Below are positions 50,221-58,449 of a DNA stretch of 64,000 nucleotides, piece by piece. A program made the position numbers and the translations under genes. Source of the stretch: RBG-13-68-16 sp041494245 (GTDB lineage Bacteria; Acidobacteriota; Thermoanaerobaculia; Thermoanaerobaculales; Thermoanaerobaculaceae); NCBI GenBank assembly GCA_041494245.1, contig JBGQAK010000011.1, forward strand, positions 62,001 through 126,000, read 5' to 3'. The number at the start of each line of letters is the position of its first letter. Positions within the stretch are counted from its first letter, which is position 1. A model generated the notes under the pieces. It was given only the letters and a program-made list of their open reading frames with translations. It searched no databases and was not told the origin of the DNA.

Positions 50221-50448
50221 GTGGGGACCCCAGACGCAGCACGACCGGCCCCCGAAGGCCGGCCGCCAGACCACCGCTCAGCTCATCGTCAATCTAGCGC
50301 TCCGCGTCGCGATCGTCAACGTTGGCCAGGCGGTCTCCGTCACGTCGGTGAGATCCTCGCCGAGGATCCGCTGGTGCGCGAGGCGCGACGGATCGCAAGG
50401 CGGAAAGTCTGTGGGCTGGCGAGAGCGACGCCCAGGGGCGCCCGATGA
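50221..50448 (+). CDS. Small basic hypothetical protein
   Basis: 75 residues, GTG start 3 bp after the previous stop; its own stop overlaps the next start (ATGA). This operon-like fit is the main support. The first half is low-complexity and basic; the second half has a plausible helix (VGEILAEDPLVREARRIARRK). An overlapping frame from 50183 is less well placed. Confidence 0.4.
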   Translation: MGTPDAARPAPEGRPPDHRSAHRQSSAPRRDRQRWPGGLRHVGEILAEDPLVREARRIARRKVCGLARATPRGAR

Positions 50449-51287
50449 CCTTCGTCAAGCTCGACGCCAACATCCTCACGTCGTCGGTGTGGCTTGAGGA
50501 CTCGGACACAGTGCGGGTGTGGATGTACCTGCTGGTGACGGCCGGTCCTGACGGGGTGGTGCAGGCAACCGTGCCCGGCATCGCACTCCAGAACGGGCTC
50601 GCGGTCGCGAGGGTGCAGGAGATCCTCGAGAAGTTCTCCTCACCGGACCCATACTCCCGCACTGCCGCCAACGAGGGCCGGCGAATCCGCATCACCCTCG
50701 AGCCAGAGTACGAGATCGCCGTCCTGAACTACGGCAAGTACAGGGCGAAGGATCACACAGCGGCCGAACGCCAGCGCCGCCACCGAGCCAAGGTGAAGTA
50801 CAAGCATGTCACGCGTGACAGGCGTGACAGTCACGGCGGGTCACAGCGGGTCACACAAGCAGAAGCATATTTACTACAGAAGAAATGCACTTCGGCGGCT
50901 GACGCCGCCGCTCTCTCTGGGGGTACTTCGCGACGAATCGAGTACCCGGAATGGTTTACCACCTGGTGGAAGCTGTACAGAGAACATACCGGCCGGGGCA
51001 CCAGGAAGCGGGACACCTACCAGGCCGCGCATCGCCTTAACGGTGAGGAGCAGAGCGCACTCGTTGCCGTCACAGAGAAATGGTTCGCGGCGCGCGCGCG
51101 CCTTGAGACCGCGGGGGTGTTCGTCGGGGGTGCTCCCGATCCTGTTCGATTCATTCAGAGGCGCCGCTGGGAGGATGAATTCGAGTTGCCGCCGGTAGCG
51201 GATCACCGGGTGCCTGTCTCTGCTGAAGACCACGAGGCGCTGCGTCGAGCCCGCGAAGCGTCCGAAGATTCGGCAGGTGTTCTATGA
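50445..51287 (+). CDS. Phage-type replication initiator / helicase-loader-like protein
   Basis: 280 residues. The N-terminal winged-helix region (FVKLDANILTSSVWLEDSDTVRVWMYLLVTAGPDG, then YEIAVLNYGKYR) matches replication-organiser proteins of phages. A basic linker (about 105-140) and a C-terminal helical part with WFTTWWKLYREHTG follow. It overlaps the DnaB-like gene by 4 bp, the standard loader-helicase arrangement. The precise class (DnaD-, DnaT- or O-like) is not certain. Confidence 0.65.
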   Translation: MTFVKLDANILTSSVWLEDSDTVRVWMYLLVTAGPDGVVQATVPGIALQNGLAVARVQEILEKFSSPDPYSRTAANEGRRIRITLEPEYEIAVLNYGKYRAKDHTAAERQRRHRAKVKYKHVTRDRRDSHGGSQRVTQAEAYLLQKKCTSAADAAALSGGTSRRIEYPEWFTTWWKLYREHTGRGTRKRDTYQAAHRLNGEEQSALVAVTEKWFAARARLETAGVFVGGAPDPVRFIQRRRWEDEFELPPVADHRVPVSAEDHEALRRAREASEDSAGVL

Positions 51288-52579
51288 GCACCGCGGGACC
51301 GGTAGCGGAGAGGGCAGTCCTTGGTGCGGTCTTAGCCGACTCCAACTGCTTCTTTCGCGTGGCGGACAGGCTTGTCGAAGGGTACTTCCAAGCGGACGAG
51401 AATCGGCTCATCTGGGCTGCATACGTCCGGCTCGCGAAGGCCGGGAAGGCGATTGACTTCATCACCACGGCCGATGACCTCGAGCGTGCGGGGACGCTCG
51501 CTCTTGCTGGTGGCCTCGCCTACCTGGGATCTCTGGCGGATGGCCTTCCTGATTGCGCAAACGTCGAACACTACGCGGCAATCGTTGTCGGCGATGCCGC
51601 GAAGAGGGAACTCGCCAACCTTGGGCGCTGGCTCCTGGCCGAGGCTTCTCAGCCCGGGGGCGATTCGCGGGCGCTCCTGGCCGAGACCGGGGCGAGGCTG
51701 GGCGCGATCGGCAACCACGACGGGAGCGGCGCAGCGGAACCGATCCGACCGGCTCTCGATCGCGAGCTCGCCCGCCTTGAGAACCTGGCGAACGAGGGTT
51801 TCATAGGCTTGGCCACGGGTTACGGCGACGTGGATCATATCGTGCAGGGCCTCGAGGCCCAGGACCTCGTGATCCTGGCATCACGTCCCGGCGTTGGGAA
51901 GACGGCGCTCGCTGGCAACCTCGTCCGCCACCTCTGTCCGCTTGGCAAACGCATCGCGTTTTTCTCGCTCGAAATGTCCACCGAGGCGATCGTCCGCCGG
52001 CTTATCGCTGGCGAGGCCCGGGTCCCGCACTGGCGCCTGCGTTTGGGCAAGCTCGACTCCGAGGACTGGCAGCGGATCGCATGGGCGCGCGACAGGATCG
52101 CCGAGTGGCCGCTGTGGATCCTGGACCGCTCGGGGATCTCGCCCCTGGATGTCCTCACCCGGAGCCGTCGCCTAGCCCTGCAGCATGGTCTTGACCTCGT
52201 GATCGTGGACTACCTTGGAAAGCTTACGGGAGCGGGAACAAACCGCACGGAGCAGGTGGGTGGGATCGCGAGAGGACTCAAGGACACCGCCAAGAGTCTC
52301 CGCGTTCCCGTCCTGGCGCTCTGCCAGCTCACGCGGGCGAACGCACGCGAGGATCGAGCGCCACACCTCTCCGATCTTCGCGAGTCCGGCGACCTCGAGC
52401 AGGAAGCCGATACGGTTCTGCTCCTGCATCCCTTGGCGGAGTCCGGCAACTCGCGAGTGATCCAGCTCGACGTCGCGAAGCACCGCGCGGGGCCGACGGG
52501 CACCTGCAAGCTCGTCTTCCTGGAGGATCTGCTCCGTTTTGAAAGCTACGCCGCAGAGCGCTCAGGGGGTGCGTCATGA
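51284..52579 (+). CDS. DnaB-like replicative helicase
   Basis: 431 residues. It has an N-terminal DnaB domain (AERAVLGAVLADSNCFFRVADRLVEGYF), a linker helix, and a RecA-like domain with Walker A SRPGVGKTALAGNL (about 205), FFSLEMSTEAIVRRLIAGEA, Walker B LDLVIVDYLGKL, and LSDLRESGDLEQEADTVLLLHP. It is full length and apparently active, so the element may replicate independently when excised. Confidence 0.93.
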   Translation: MSTAGPVAERAVLGAVLADSNCFFRVADRLVEGYFQADENRLIWAAYVRLAKAGKAIDFITTADDLERAGTLALAGGLAYLGSLADGLPDCANVEHYAAIVVGDAAKRELANLGRWLLAEASQPGGDSRALLAETGARLGAIGNHDGSGAAEPIRPALDRELARLENLANEGFIGLATGYGDVDHIVQGLEAQDLVILASRPGVGKTALAGNLVRHLCPLGKRIAFFSLEMSTEAIVRRLIAGEARVPHWRLRLGKLDSEDWQRIAWARDRIAEWPLWILDRSGISPLDVLTRSRRLALQHGLDLVIVDYLGKLTGAGTNRTEQVGGIARGLKDTAKSLRVPVLALCQLTRANAREDRAPHLSDLRESGDLEQEADTVLLLHPLAESGNSRVIQLDVAKHRAGPTGTCKLVFLEDLLRFESYAAERSGGAS

Positions 52580-52586
52580 GGAGCGA

Positions 52587-52841
52587 ATGGAGGGCTTCAT
52601 GGCGGGTGTGAAGAAAAACGAGAAGCCGGACATCGCGGACTACCTGCGGCGCGTCGTCGAGGTCCGCACGGCAGGCGGCGGCAGTTACCGGGGCGAGCTC
52701 GAGGCGGTCGACGCGAGCTTCCTCTACCTGCTGCGCACGAACGGGCGCGGTGTCTTGATTCCGCGCTCCGCGGTCGTGGCCGTGCTGGACGAAGAACACC
52801 CTGCGGCGGTGGTGGAGAGCGGGAGGGCAACAACCTCATGA
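52587..52841 (+). CDS. Small Sm/Hfq-like fold protein
   Basis: 84 residues from ATG 52587; ATG 52599 is an alternative. The core YLRRVVEVRTAGGGSYRGELEAVDASFLYLL ... GVLIPRSAVVAVL has the strand pattern of Sm/LSm domains: a first strand pair, a G-x-L turn, and an I-P-x-S-x-V ending. It could bind RNA or be a small phage accessory protein. The fold call rests on pattern only. Confidence 0.55.
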   Translation: MEGFMAGVKKNEKPDIADYLRRVVEVRTAGGGSYRGELEAVDASFLYLLRTNGRGVLIPRSAVVAVLDEEHPAAVVESGRATTS

Positions 52842-52929
52842 GGCCCGGGAAACCGCGGGAACCCCATGAAGCGGTAGAGGCGCAGGAGCGCATTGAACGT
52901 AGTTTGTGATTTGTGAAAGGAGAGGACCA

Positions 52930-53172
52930 ATGAAAACGCCTAGACAGCGGGAAGAGCTTCTCAAGCAGGCTACAGCACTCGAGCAGGGCGCCGCGGCAAG
53001 CGAAGAGTTGGGGCGGAAGCTGGCGGCAGCGACACAAACTGGCGCGACCTCCATCGTCACGCCCGAGGGACCCGTCATGAACACCCCCGCCGTGCGCAAG
53101 GCTGCCCTCGACTCGGCGTCGGCGAGCCGAAAACTTGCAGACGATCTCCGCTGGCAGGCAATGAACGGCTGA
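52930..53172 (+). CDS. Small helical hypothetical protein
   Basis: 80 residues from ATG 52930 with AAAGGAGAGG upstream. It is strongly helical and alanine-rich (REELLKQATALEQGAAASEELGRKLAAA). The next genes follow in close order up to the tape-measure gene, suggesting a structural or assembly role; no family is recognised. Confidence 0.6.
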   Translation: MKTPRQREELLKQATALEQGAAASEELGRKLAAATQTGATSIVTPEGPVMNTPAVRKAALDSASASRKLADDLRWQAMNG

Positions 53173-53184
53173 CAAGAGGACACC

Positions 53185-53583
53185 ATGACGAAGCTCACCG
53201 CACCGAAGCCCCTTGCAGCCGGCGGGGACAGCGATCCAGCCGGAGAGGTCAACCCGTTGGCCGCGAACGAGCGGCAGCTCGCCGACCTGGGCAGGATGCT
53301 CGTTGAGACCGGCACCGCCGAGAATGATGAAGGCAGGGTGCGCCTCGGCAAGGCGTTCCAAACGAACGCGGGACTCCTCGCCAGGCTGGCCGCCGCGCAT
53401 GCAAGCGGTGTCAGCGTGCCGGTGACGCTCGCCGACGAACTCTCGGTGGAGCGGATTGCGGAGGCGTTGCCGGAACTGCTCCGCCTGCTCGCCAACACCG
53501 CGGAGGCGAAGCTCGGAGCCCTCCGCGACAAGCGCCAGTCGGAGATGCACAACGACCCCGCGAACGACAAAGGAGTGAACTGA
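53185..53583 (+). CDS. Hypothetical protein upstream of tape measure
   Basis: 132 residues. It is helical and charged (ERQLADLGRMLVETGTAENDEGRVRLGKAF). The stop overlaps the tape-measure start by one base. In tailed phages this position often holds a tail assembly chaperone, but I see no sequence signature to confirm that. Confidence 0.6.
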   Translation: MTKLTAPKPLAAGGDSDPAGEVNPLAANERQLADLGRMLVETGTAENDEGRVRLGKAFQTNAGLLARLAAAHASGVSVPVTLADELSVERIAEALPELLRLLANTAEAKLGALRDKRQSEMHNDPANDKGVN

Positions 53584-55475
53584 TGCCTACTTGGGATCTC
53601 GGACTGCGTGCACGGTGGGAGAACGACGATACCAAGGTCTTGCAGGCGCTTGACGAGCTGAAACAGGTCAACGCCGAACTCGAAAAGAGCAAGCAGGGCC
53701 ACACTGACACGGCCGGTGCCGCGCAGGCTCACGGAGATGCTCTAGATGGCCTGGGCCAGAAGGTCGCCGCGCTGGCGGTGACCTATCTCGGGCTCGCAAA
53801 AGCCTGGGCATCTTTCAAAGAGGGTACGCAGGAATTCATGGTTCAGGAGCGCGCTCTCAACGCAATCTCCAACACCGCGAAGCAATTTGGGCAGGACGGT
53901 AAGGAGGCCGCAGACGGCGCTCTCGCGCTTGCTCGCGGGCTGGAGGCCGTCGGGTTCAACGAGACGGAGGTGATCCAGGGGACGCAGCGGCTCATGGTGG
54001 TGACGCGAGACCATGCGCAGGCGATCTCGGCATCGAGTCTTGCTGCGGACGTCGCCATCAAGACGGGCAACGACTACGGCAGCATGCTTACGATCATCCA
54101 GGCACTGCTCACCAATAGCCCGCGCGGCCTGCTGATGGCTCACCGGCAGTTAGGAATCGAGGCAACCGACGCAGCGGACGCACTGGCGAAGATCAGCGCC
54201 ATGGCCCGGGGTGCAGCTCAGCAACTCAAGGATACAACGGCCGCGGCGGCTGGCTTCTCCACGATTATCAAGGAACGCTGGAAGGATCTCGGTGGGTTCG
54301 TTGCGTCGATTTGGGCACCGATGGCGCGGTTCGCCGCTGACTACGAAAAGAAGCAGGAAGAGGCGACGATCGAGCTGGAGTACCGATTCAAACGGATGAT
54401 CGGCGCGACGGCGGACGCCGATGCCTGGTACGCCGAGGCCATCAAAAAGTGGAAAGAGAAGTTCGGCATCCCGCTTGGCGAGGCAATGGCGAAACTGACG
54501 CCCGCAGACAAGTCTCTGGAAGAGCTTGGCAAGAAGACCTCCGTGATTATGAAGAAGCTCGGCGAGGACGTAGACGCCGAGGTCAAGAAGGAAGAGGAGG
54601 CACAAAAGAAGCGGGAGGAGGCACTCGAGGAATGGTGGGCGGCAGCACAGGAGACCGGGAAGACAGAACAGAAATACGAGGAGGAGAAGCTCAAGCGTGA
54701 GAACGAGCGCCGGAAGACGAGGCTGAAGGAGATCCGAGACTTCCACGCGCAGGAACTGGCCGACTTCACCGCCATGCTCGACAAGGAAGAGAAGGCGCAG
54801 AACAAGTTCAACAAGGATCAGCAACGGGACCAGAAGGACGCCGGAAAAGCATTTGCGAAGTTCAACGTCGATGAGCTTGCTGACGTGCTCGCCCGGGTGA
54901 ATGAGGAACAGGCTGCTCAGGAAAGGGCTGGCACTGCGACGGCCGCGATGGAGGAGAAGTGGGCCGCGGAAAAGAAACAGCTCCAGGAGGAGATCGTCAT
55001 ATCCAGCATCGCGAGCATCGCGGACGCCTTTGGGGCACACAAGGAAGTGGCGATCGCTGAGGCGATCATCGGCACGTTGGTATCCGCGCGGAACGCGAGC
55101 CAGACGATGCCGTTCTTCCCGGTCGGCCTGGCGATGATGGCGCTCGCTCTCGCAGAGGGCTTCGCGCAGGTGAAGCAGATTGAGAGCACGACGATAGGGA
55201 GTGGCGGCGGTGGCGGCGGTGGGGCCGGGGCTGCCAGCGTGAGCATGCCGCGCGTCACCGCAGCGCCGACCGCTGCCTCGGGGACTCTGACCCCGTCCGT
55301 CACCACCAGCACCACAAACATGAACCAGAACGCCCCAGCTCAGGTCATCAACATCAACGCCATTGACACGACCGATGCCCTGCGGCAGCTCCAGAGGAAG
55401 TTCAAGCCATCGGAGAGGGCTTACATGAGGTCAATCGGGAACCGCAAGGCGACGACGATTGGGTCGAAGAGGTGA
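53583..55475 (+). CDS. Phage tail tape-measure-like protein
   Basis: 630 residues. It has an N-terminal coiled coil (about 15-50), a hydrophobic helix pair, a central TMP-like segment (EFMVQERALNAISNTAKQFGQD, SLAADVAIKTGNDYGSM), a long charged coiled coil (about 330-440, EEEAQKKREEALEEWWAAAQE), a hydrophobic region (about 495-530) and a glycine-rich then polar tail. This matches small tape-measure proteins that set tail length. No other tail gene is obvious nearby, apart from repetitive and coiled-coil proteins. Confidence 0.75.
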   Translation: MPTWDLGLRARWENDDTKVLQALDELKQVNAELEKSKQGHTDTAGAAQAHGDALDGLGQKVAALAVTYLGLAKAWASFKEGTQEFMVQERALNAISNTAKQFGQDGKEAADGALALARGLEAVGFNETEVIQGTQRLMVVTRDHAQAISASSLAADVAIKTGNDYGSMLTIIQALLTNSPRGLLMAHRQLGIEATDAADALAKISAMARGAAQQLKDTTAAAAGFSTIIKERWKDLGGFVASIWAPMARFAADYEKKQEEATIELEYRFKRMIGATADADAWYAEAIKKWKEKFGIPLGEAMAKLTPADKSLEELGKKTSVIMKKLGEDVDAEVKKEEEAQKKREEALEEWWAAAQETGKTEQKYEEEKLKRENERRKTRLKEIRDFHAQELADFTAMLDKEEKAQNKFNKDQQRDQKDAGKAFAKFNVDELADVLARVNEEQAAQERAGTATAAMEEKWAAEKKQLQEEIVISSIASIADAFGAHKEVAIAEAIIGTLVSARNASQTMPFFPVGLAMMALALAEGFAQVKQIESTTIGSGGGGGGGAGAASVSMPRVTAAPTAASGTLTPSVTTSTTNMNQNAPAQVININAIDTTDALRQLQRKFKPSERAYMRSIGNRKATTIGSKR

Positions 55476-55539
55476 CCTGAGATGGCGCGCCTAGACGCTC
55501 GAGTGAACGCAGCCGCGTCGGTAGTGAGGGTGGGTTAGC

Positions 55540-56094
55540 GTGCCGCGCGTTTGCAGCACCTGTCAGAGTAAGCACCGCGCCCACATTGATGAGGCACTGC
55601 TCGCGGGGACCTCGTATAGCGCAATAGCGCGCGAGTTTGGCGTGGGGCGCGATTCGCTGCGGAGACACGCAGGAGCACACCTCCCCGCGGCGCTGGTGAA
55701 GGGTGCAGAGGCTCATGAGGTCGCGCGGGGTGACTCCCTGCTCGTGCAGGTGGAAGACCTGCGGAAGAAGGCCTCCGGGCTCTTCGCTGAAGCGTCGGCA
55801 GTCCTCGCCAGGGCGAAGCGTGAGGGAGACGGCCCGCTTGTCTTGGAGTCGGTTCGTACCGCCTCCACCGCATTGAAAGAGGCCCGCGGCCTTGTGGGCT
55901 TGCTGAGTGAAACGGCCATCGCTCTCCTGGCCGGCGAGCAAAGTGCACAGGCCCGGCTCCGGGCCGAAGTCGAGAGCGCGATCGCGGCGGCGGAGACGGC
56001 GCTTGACCCCGCGAGCTTCACACGGTTGTGTAGGGCTTGGGCGGCGCTACCCGGCGCCGGACCTGAGAGAACGGGAGACGATTGCAATGGCTGA
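55540..56094 (+). CDS. Zinc-ribbon/HTH protein, phage packaging-type
   Basis: 184 residues, GTG start. The N-terminal CSTCQSKHRAHIDEALLAG and an HTH (YSAIAREFGVGRDSLRRHAGAHLP) resemble proteins often found next to, or annotated as, terminase small subunits. The C-terminal two thirds is helical. No large terminase gene follows, so a packaging role is doubtful here. Confidence 0.65.
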   Translation: MPRVCSTCQSKHRAHIDEALLAGTSYSAIAREFGVGRDSLRRHAGAHLPAALVKGAEAHEVARGDSLLVQVEDLRKKASGLFAEASAVLARAKREGDGPLVLESVRTASTALKEARGLVGLLSETAIALLAGEQSAQARLRAEVESAIAAAETALDPASFTRLCRAWAALPGAGPERTGDDCNG

Positions 56095-56299
56095 GATGTT
56101 TCGTCGCGTTGTGCGGGAGCGTCTGCGGTGGGTCGGCAAGGTGGTCAACGATACGATTCTGCGGTGGCCTGGACGGCCGCCCGTGAGTGTGACGCAGCAC
56201 CGGGAGCTCACGGAGGCCGAGGCCCAAGAGCGTGAGGCCACGGCGCGGCAAGTCATCGAGGTGGTCTACCGCGAGTCAGTGGACCACGACTTGAACTGA
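56087..56299 (+). CDS. Small hypothetical protein
   Basis: 70 residues, ATG 56087 overlapping the previous stop by 8 bp and ending one base into the next start. It is basic at the N-terminus (FRRVVRERLRWVGKVVNDTILRW) and acidic at the C-terminus. Tight spacing supports it as a real gene. Confidence 0.55.
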   Translation: MAEMFRRVVRERLRWVGKVVNDTILRWPGRPPVSVTQHRELTEAEAQEREATARQVIEVVYRESVDHDLN

Positions 56300-57201
56300 T
56301 GGCCGATATACTGCTCTACCCGGGGATCGTCAGGCCGAATGACATCACGCTCTCGGCTTCGATCGCCCCGGACATCTCTGTTCGCCAAGGTAGAAGCAGC
56401 AAGAACGATCTCATACTGATACTCCAGGCGGCCCCGGACATCGTCGGGGCCATCAGCCTGTCCTCGCTCGCCTCAACGCTTGCGAGCACCGGGGAGCTTG
56501 TTTTCGAGGAAGCCGTTGCCGAGGCATCCCCTGCATCGACGATAGTGGCAGCCGGGGCGCTGGAGTTCGACAGCGCGATTGCCGAGGCTTCGCCCGCCTC
56601 GGCGCTCTCTGCCGCGGCCCAGCTTGTCTTCCAGGGCGCCGTTGCAGAGGCATCGCTCGCGTCGGTACTCAATGGTGCAGGTGAGCTTGTCTTCGAGGCG
56701 GCGGTTGCGCTCGCATCGCCAGCGTCGGCCATCGCTGGAGGCGGCGAGGAGGTCTACTCGGGCGCCATTGGTATCGCGTCGCCCTCCTCACAGGTTGCAG
56801 CGGCGGGCGATGTCGACGCTCCGGGCCTCACCTTCTCCGGTGACATCGCCCTCGCCTCGCAGCCTTCAGAGGTCGCGGCAACCGCAGAGGTCGAAGCGGT
56901 GGCCGTCCCATTCCCGGTCTACTGGGGTGGTGGCAGTGGCATTGCCGGCGGCAGGGTTTACGCCGACTACGGCCAGAAGCCGCCCACCGTCTCGGGCTCT
57001 GTCAGCGTCACCTCTCGGTCCTCGGTCATCGCGGCAACCGCAGAGGTCGAGGAGCTGGCTCCGCTGCTCCAATTCCTAGGAGGCGGCCACAGAAAACCCG
57101 CGGGGCAACGCCTCGAAGTCACAGGCTCGCCTCACGCCCCTGATTGGCCAACCGAGGAAGAGAAGGAAGAGATCGCCATCGCGCTGTTGCTCCTGGGGTG
57201 A
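56299..57201 (+). CDS. Repetitive Ala/Ser-rich protein, possible structural protein
   Basis: 300 residues with at least five imperfect 21-residue repeats (like SPASTIVAAGALEFDSAIAEA) between about residues 50 and 170, then two looser copies. The short alternating strands suggest a beta-rich, fibre-like protein. A Gly-rich turn (WGGGSGIAGGRVYADYG, about 211-227) precedes an acidic C-terminus. Near a tape-measure gene it could be a tail or surface fibre. I recognise no family. Confidence 0.6.
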   Translation: MADILLYPGIVRPNDITLSASIAPDISVRQGRSSKNDLILILQAAPDIVGAISLSSLASTLASTGELVFEEAVAEASPASTIVAAGALEFDSAIAEASPASALSAAAQLVFQGAVAEASLASVLNGAGELVFEAAVALASPASAIAGGGEEVYSGAIGIASPSSQVAAAGDVDAPGLTFSGDIALASQPSEVAATAEVEAVAVPFPVYWGGGSGIAGGRVYADYGQKPPTVSGSVSVTSRSSVIAATAEVEELAPLLQFLGGGHRKPAGQRLEVTGSPHAPDWPTEEEKEEIAIALLLLG

Positions 57202-57279
57202 CCGTGACCCTGAGGTCCTCGGGGCTCCGATAACGGGTGCTACCGGACTTGCGCTCTGTAGCCTCCACCACGTCGTGGG

Positions 57280-57365
57280 CTTTCTTAGGTCCAACTTGTT
57301 CCAACTGCTCGCGGTCGCGGTTCGCCTTTTTACGGGCAACTTGCGTCAACTGGTCGCAGGCGCGG
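57280..57365 (+). repeat. Two 40-bp imperfect direct repeats in an intergenic stretch
   Basis: Copies near 57280-57320 and 57326-57365 share CAACTTG-N3-CAACTG-N-TCGC at 45-bp spacing. They lie within the 336-bp gap 57202-57537, which otherwise shows only short unconvincing frames. They could be protein-binding iterons or a decayed duplication. Confidence 0.35.
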
Positions 57366-57502
57366 CCCGATCCGGCCCCTGGCACGGCGGGCAGACGTTG
57401 GGCGCCTCGCGCGTGGCTGGGCTTGAGGCGGGCGATCGACGGGCGGGAGGTATCCGTTACCCTAGCCCCCCGCTGTGTCTGGCTGGGGGCAATTTTGCGC
57501 TC

Positions 57503-57531
57503 TTGACATTCGCCGCAACGTGGCGGATAGT
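57503..57531 (+). promoter_or_regulatory. Strong promoter for a leaderless transcript
   Basis: TTGACA (57503-57508), a 17-bp spacer and GATAGT (57526-57531). The expected transcription start (about 57538) coincides with the ATG of the next gene, which lacks a ribosome site. Confidence 0.6.
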
Positions 57532-57537
57532 TGCCGT

Positions 57538-57783
57538 ATGAACCCAATCCGAATGACGATCGCTCTGGCGCTCCAACTTGCTGCAAGGCGTGGCGGGGTA
57601 ACGGCAATCGAGCTTTCAGGGCGAGCGGAATGCTCGCTGCGGGCTGCCGAGCGACACCTGGCCGCACTGGCTGCCGATGGCGTCCTCGCTCGCACCGTGC
57701 CCGTCCGTAAGGGTGCCCGCCTGGGGGACTGGCGCATCGTCTACCGCATGGCGGGGAAGGGGGGCGCCAAGAGGGGCTCCTGA
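57538..57783 (+). CDS. Small winged-helix DNA-binding protein
   Basis: 81 residues from ATG 57538. The helix-turn-helix pattern (MTIALALQLAARRGGVTAIELSGRAECSLRAAERHLAALAADGVLART) and wing-like ending (GARLGDWRIVYRM) suggest a regulator. There is no Shine-Dalgarno sequence, and the ATG falls at the predicted transcription start, so translation is probably leaderless. Confidence 0.65.
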   Translation: MNPIRMTIALALQLAARRGGVTAIELSGRAECSLRAAERHLAALAADGVLARTVPVRKGARLGDWRIVYRMAGKGGAKRGS

Positions 57784-57853
57784 GATCAGAAGCGCCCGCC
57801 CCGGAGACCGTGCGGGAACCCGGGACGGGCAGGAACGCGGCAAGGTGTGAACC

Positions 57854-57884
57854 GGCGGCGCTCCACGTTCATTGTAGCGCCGCC
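57854..57884 (+). promoter_or_regulatory. Leader hairpin before small gene cluster
   Basis: A 9-bp perfect stem (GGCGGCGCT / AGCGCCGCC) with a 13-nt loop ends a few bases before the GGAGGG ribosome site of the gene at 57902. It has no U-tract, so it may affect translation or mRNA stability rather than terminate. Confidence 0.45.
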
Positions 57885-57901
57885 ACGATAGGAGGGACAA
57901 C

Positions 57902-58084
57902 GTGACGGAGCTTCTGTGGTGGAAGGATCCCCGGGCAGCGGTGTTGCCGGGCTACGCGAAGGCCGCGGCTGAGATCCAGCGCTGCGAAGCGCTCGGCCAG
58001 GGGATAGACCAGGCATGGGTGCGCGTCGAGGATGGCCGCGTGGTGGCGATCGGCAACATCGACGTTTCCGGTTGCGAGAACTGA
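57902..58084 (+). CDS. Small protein, member of the element's repeated family (domain B)
   Basis: 60 residues, GTG start after AGGAGGG. The segment LPGYAKAAAEIQRCEALGQG and WVRVEDGRVVAIGNIDVS closely resembles the C-terminal part of the protein at 58799 (MPGYAEAVARIKAHEAAGGG, LNIVDGRVLEIHNLRVA). It is a stand-alone copy of that domain. No known family. Confidence 0.6.
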   Translation: MTELLWWKDPRAAVLPGYAKAAAEIQRCEALGQGIDQAWVRVEDGRVVAIGNIDVSGCEN

Positions 58085-58093
58085 GGAGGCACC

Positions 58094-58423
58094 ATGACGG
58101 AGAAGACGAAAGGCACAGCGGAAAGCGCGGCGGTTGCTCAGGCACGTCGCGAGATGCGGGCGGTAGCCCGAAAGGTCGCGCCACTTGTAGCCGAGCTGGA
58201 AGGAATTGCTGAGAGGCTGCAGAAGGCGGCGAAGACGGCCGAGGCGGTCGACGGCGGTAAGGGGCCGAAGGATACCGTGGAGGCGTGGGCCGCCGAGCTT
58301 GCGGACTACATGGCGCATGGCACGGATAACCCGTGCGGGTTGGCCGTGACTGCGGCGTACATCAAGAAAGAGGCCGGGGCCGACTGGCGGGCGGCCCTGC
58401 TCCGTTCGATGGGGCACGAGTAG
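58094..58423 (+). CDS. Small coiled-coil protein of the element's repeated family
   Basis: 109 residues. The N-terminal helix (AQARREMRAVARKVAPLVAE) matches the pattern in the proteins at 58450 and 59469. The C-terminal part (AAELADYMAHGTDNPCGLAV) differs. It is likely cotranscribed with its neighbours. Confidence 0.6.
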   Translation: MTEKTKGTAESAAVAQARREMRAVARKVAPLVAELEGIAERLQKAAKTAEAVDGGKGPKDTVEAWAAELADYMAHGTDNPCGLAVTAAYIKKEAGADWRAALLRSMGHE

Positions 58424-58449
58424 GCGCGACGGAGGGTGAGGAGGCGATC

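Noticed and set aside
50183..50497. 104-residue frame overlapping the 49957 and 50445 genes
   Set aside because: It overlaps both neighbours in another phase; the frame 50221-50448 fits the operon spacing better.
57076..57339. 87-residue minus-strand frame at the end of the repetitive protein gene
   Set aside because: It overlaps the sense gene, lacks a ribosome site and opposes the direction of all other element genes.
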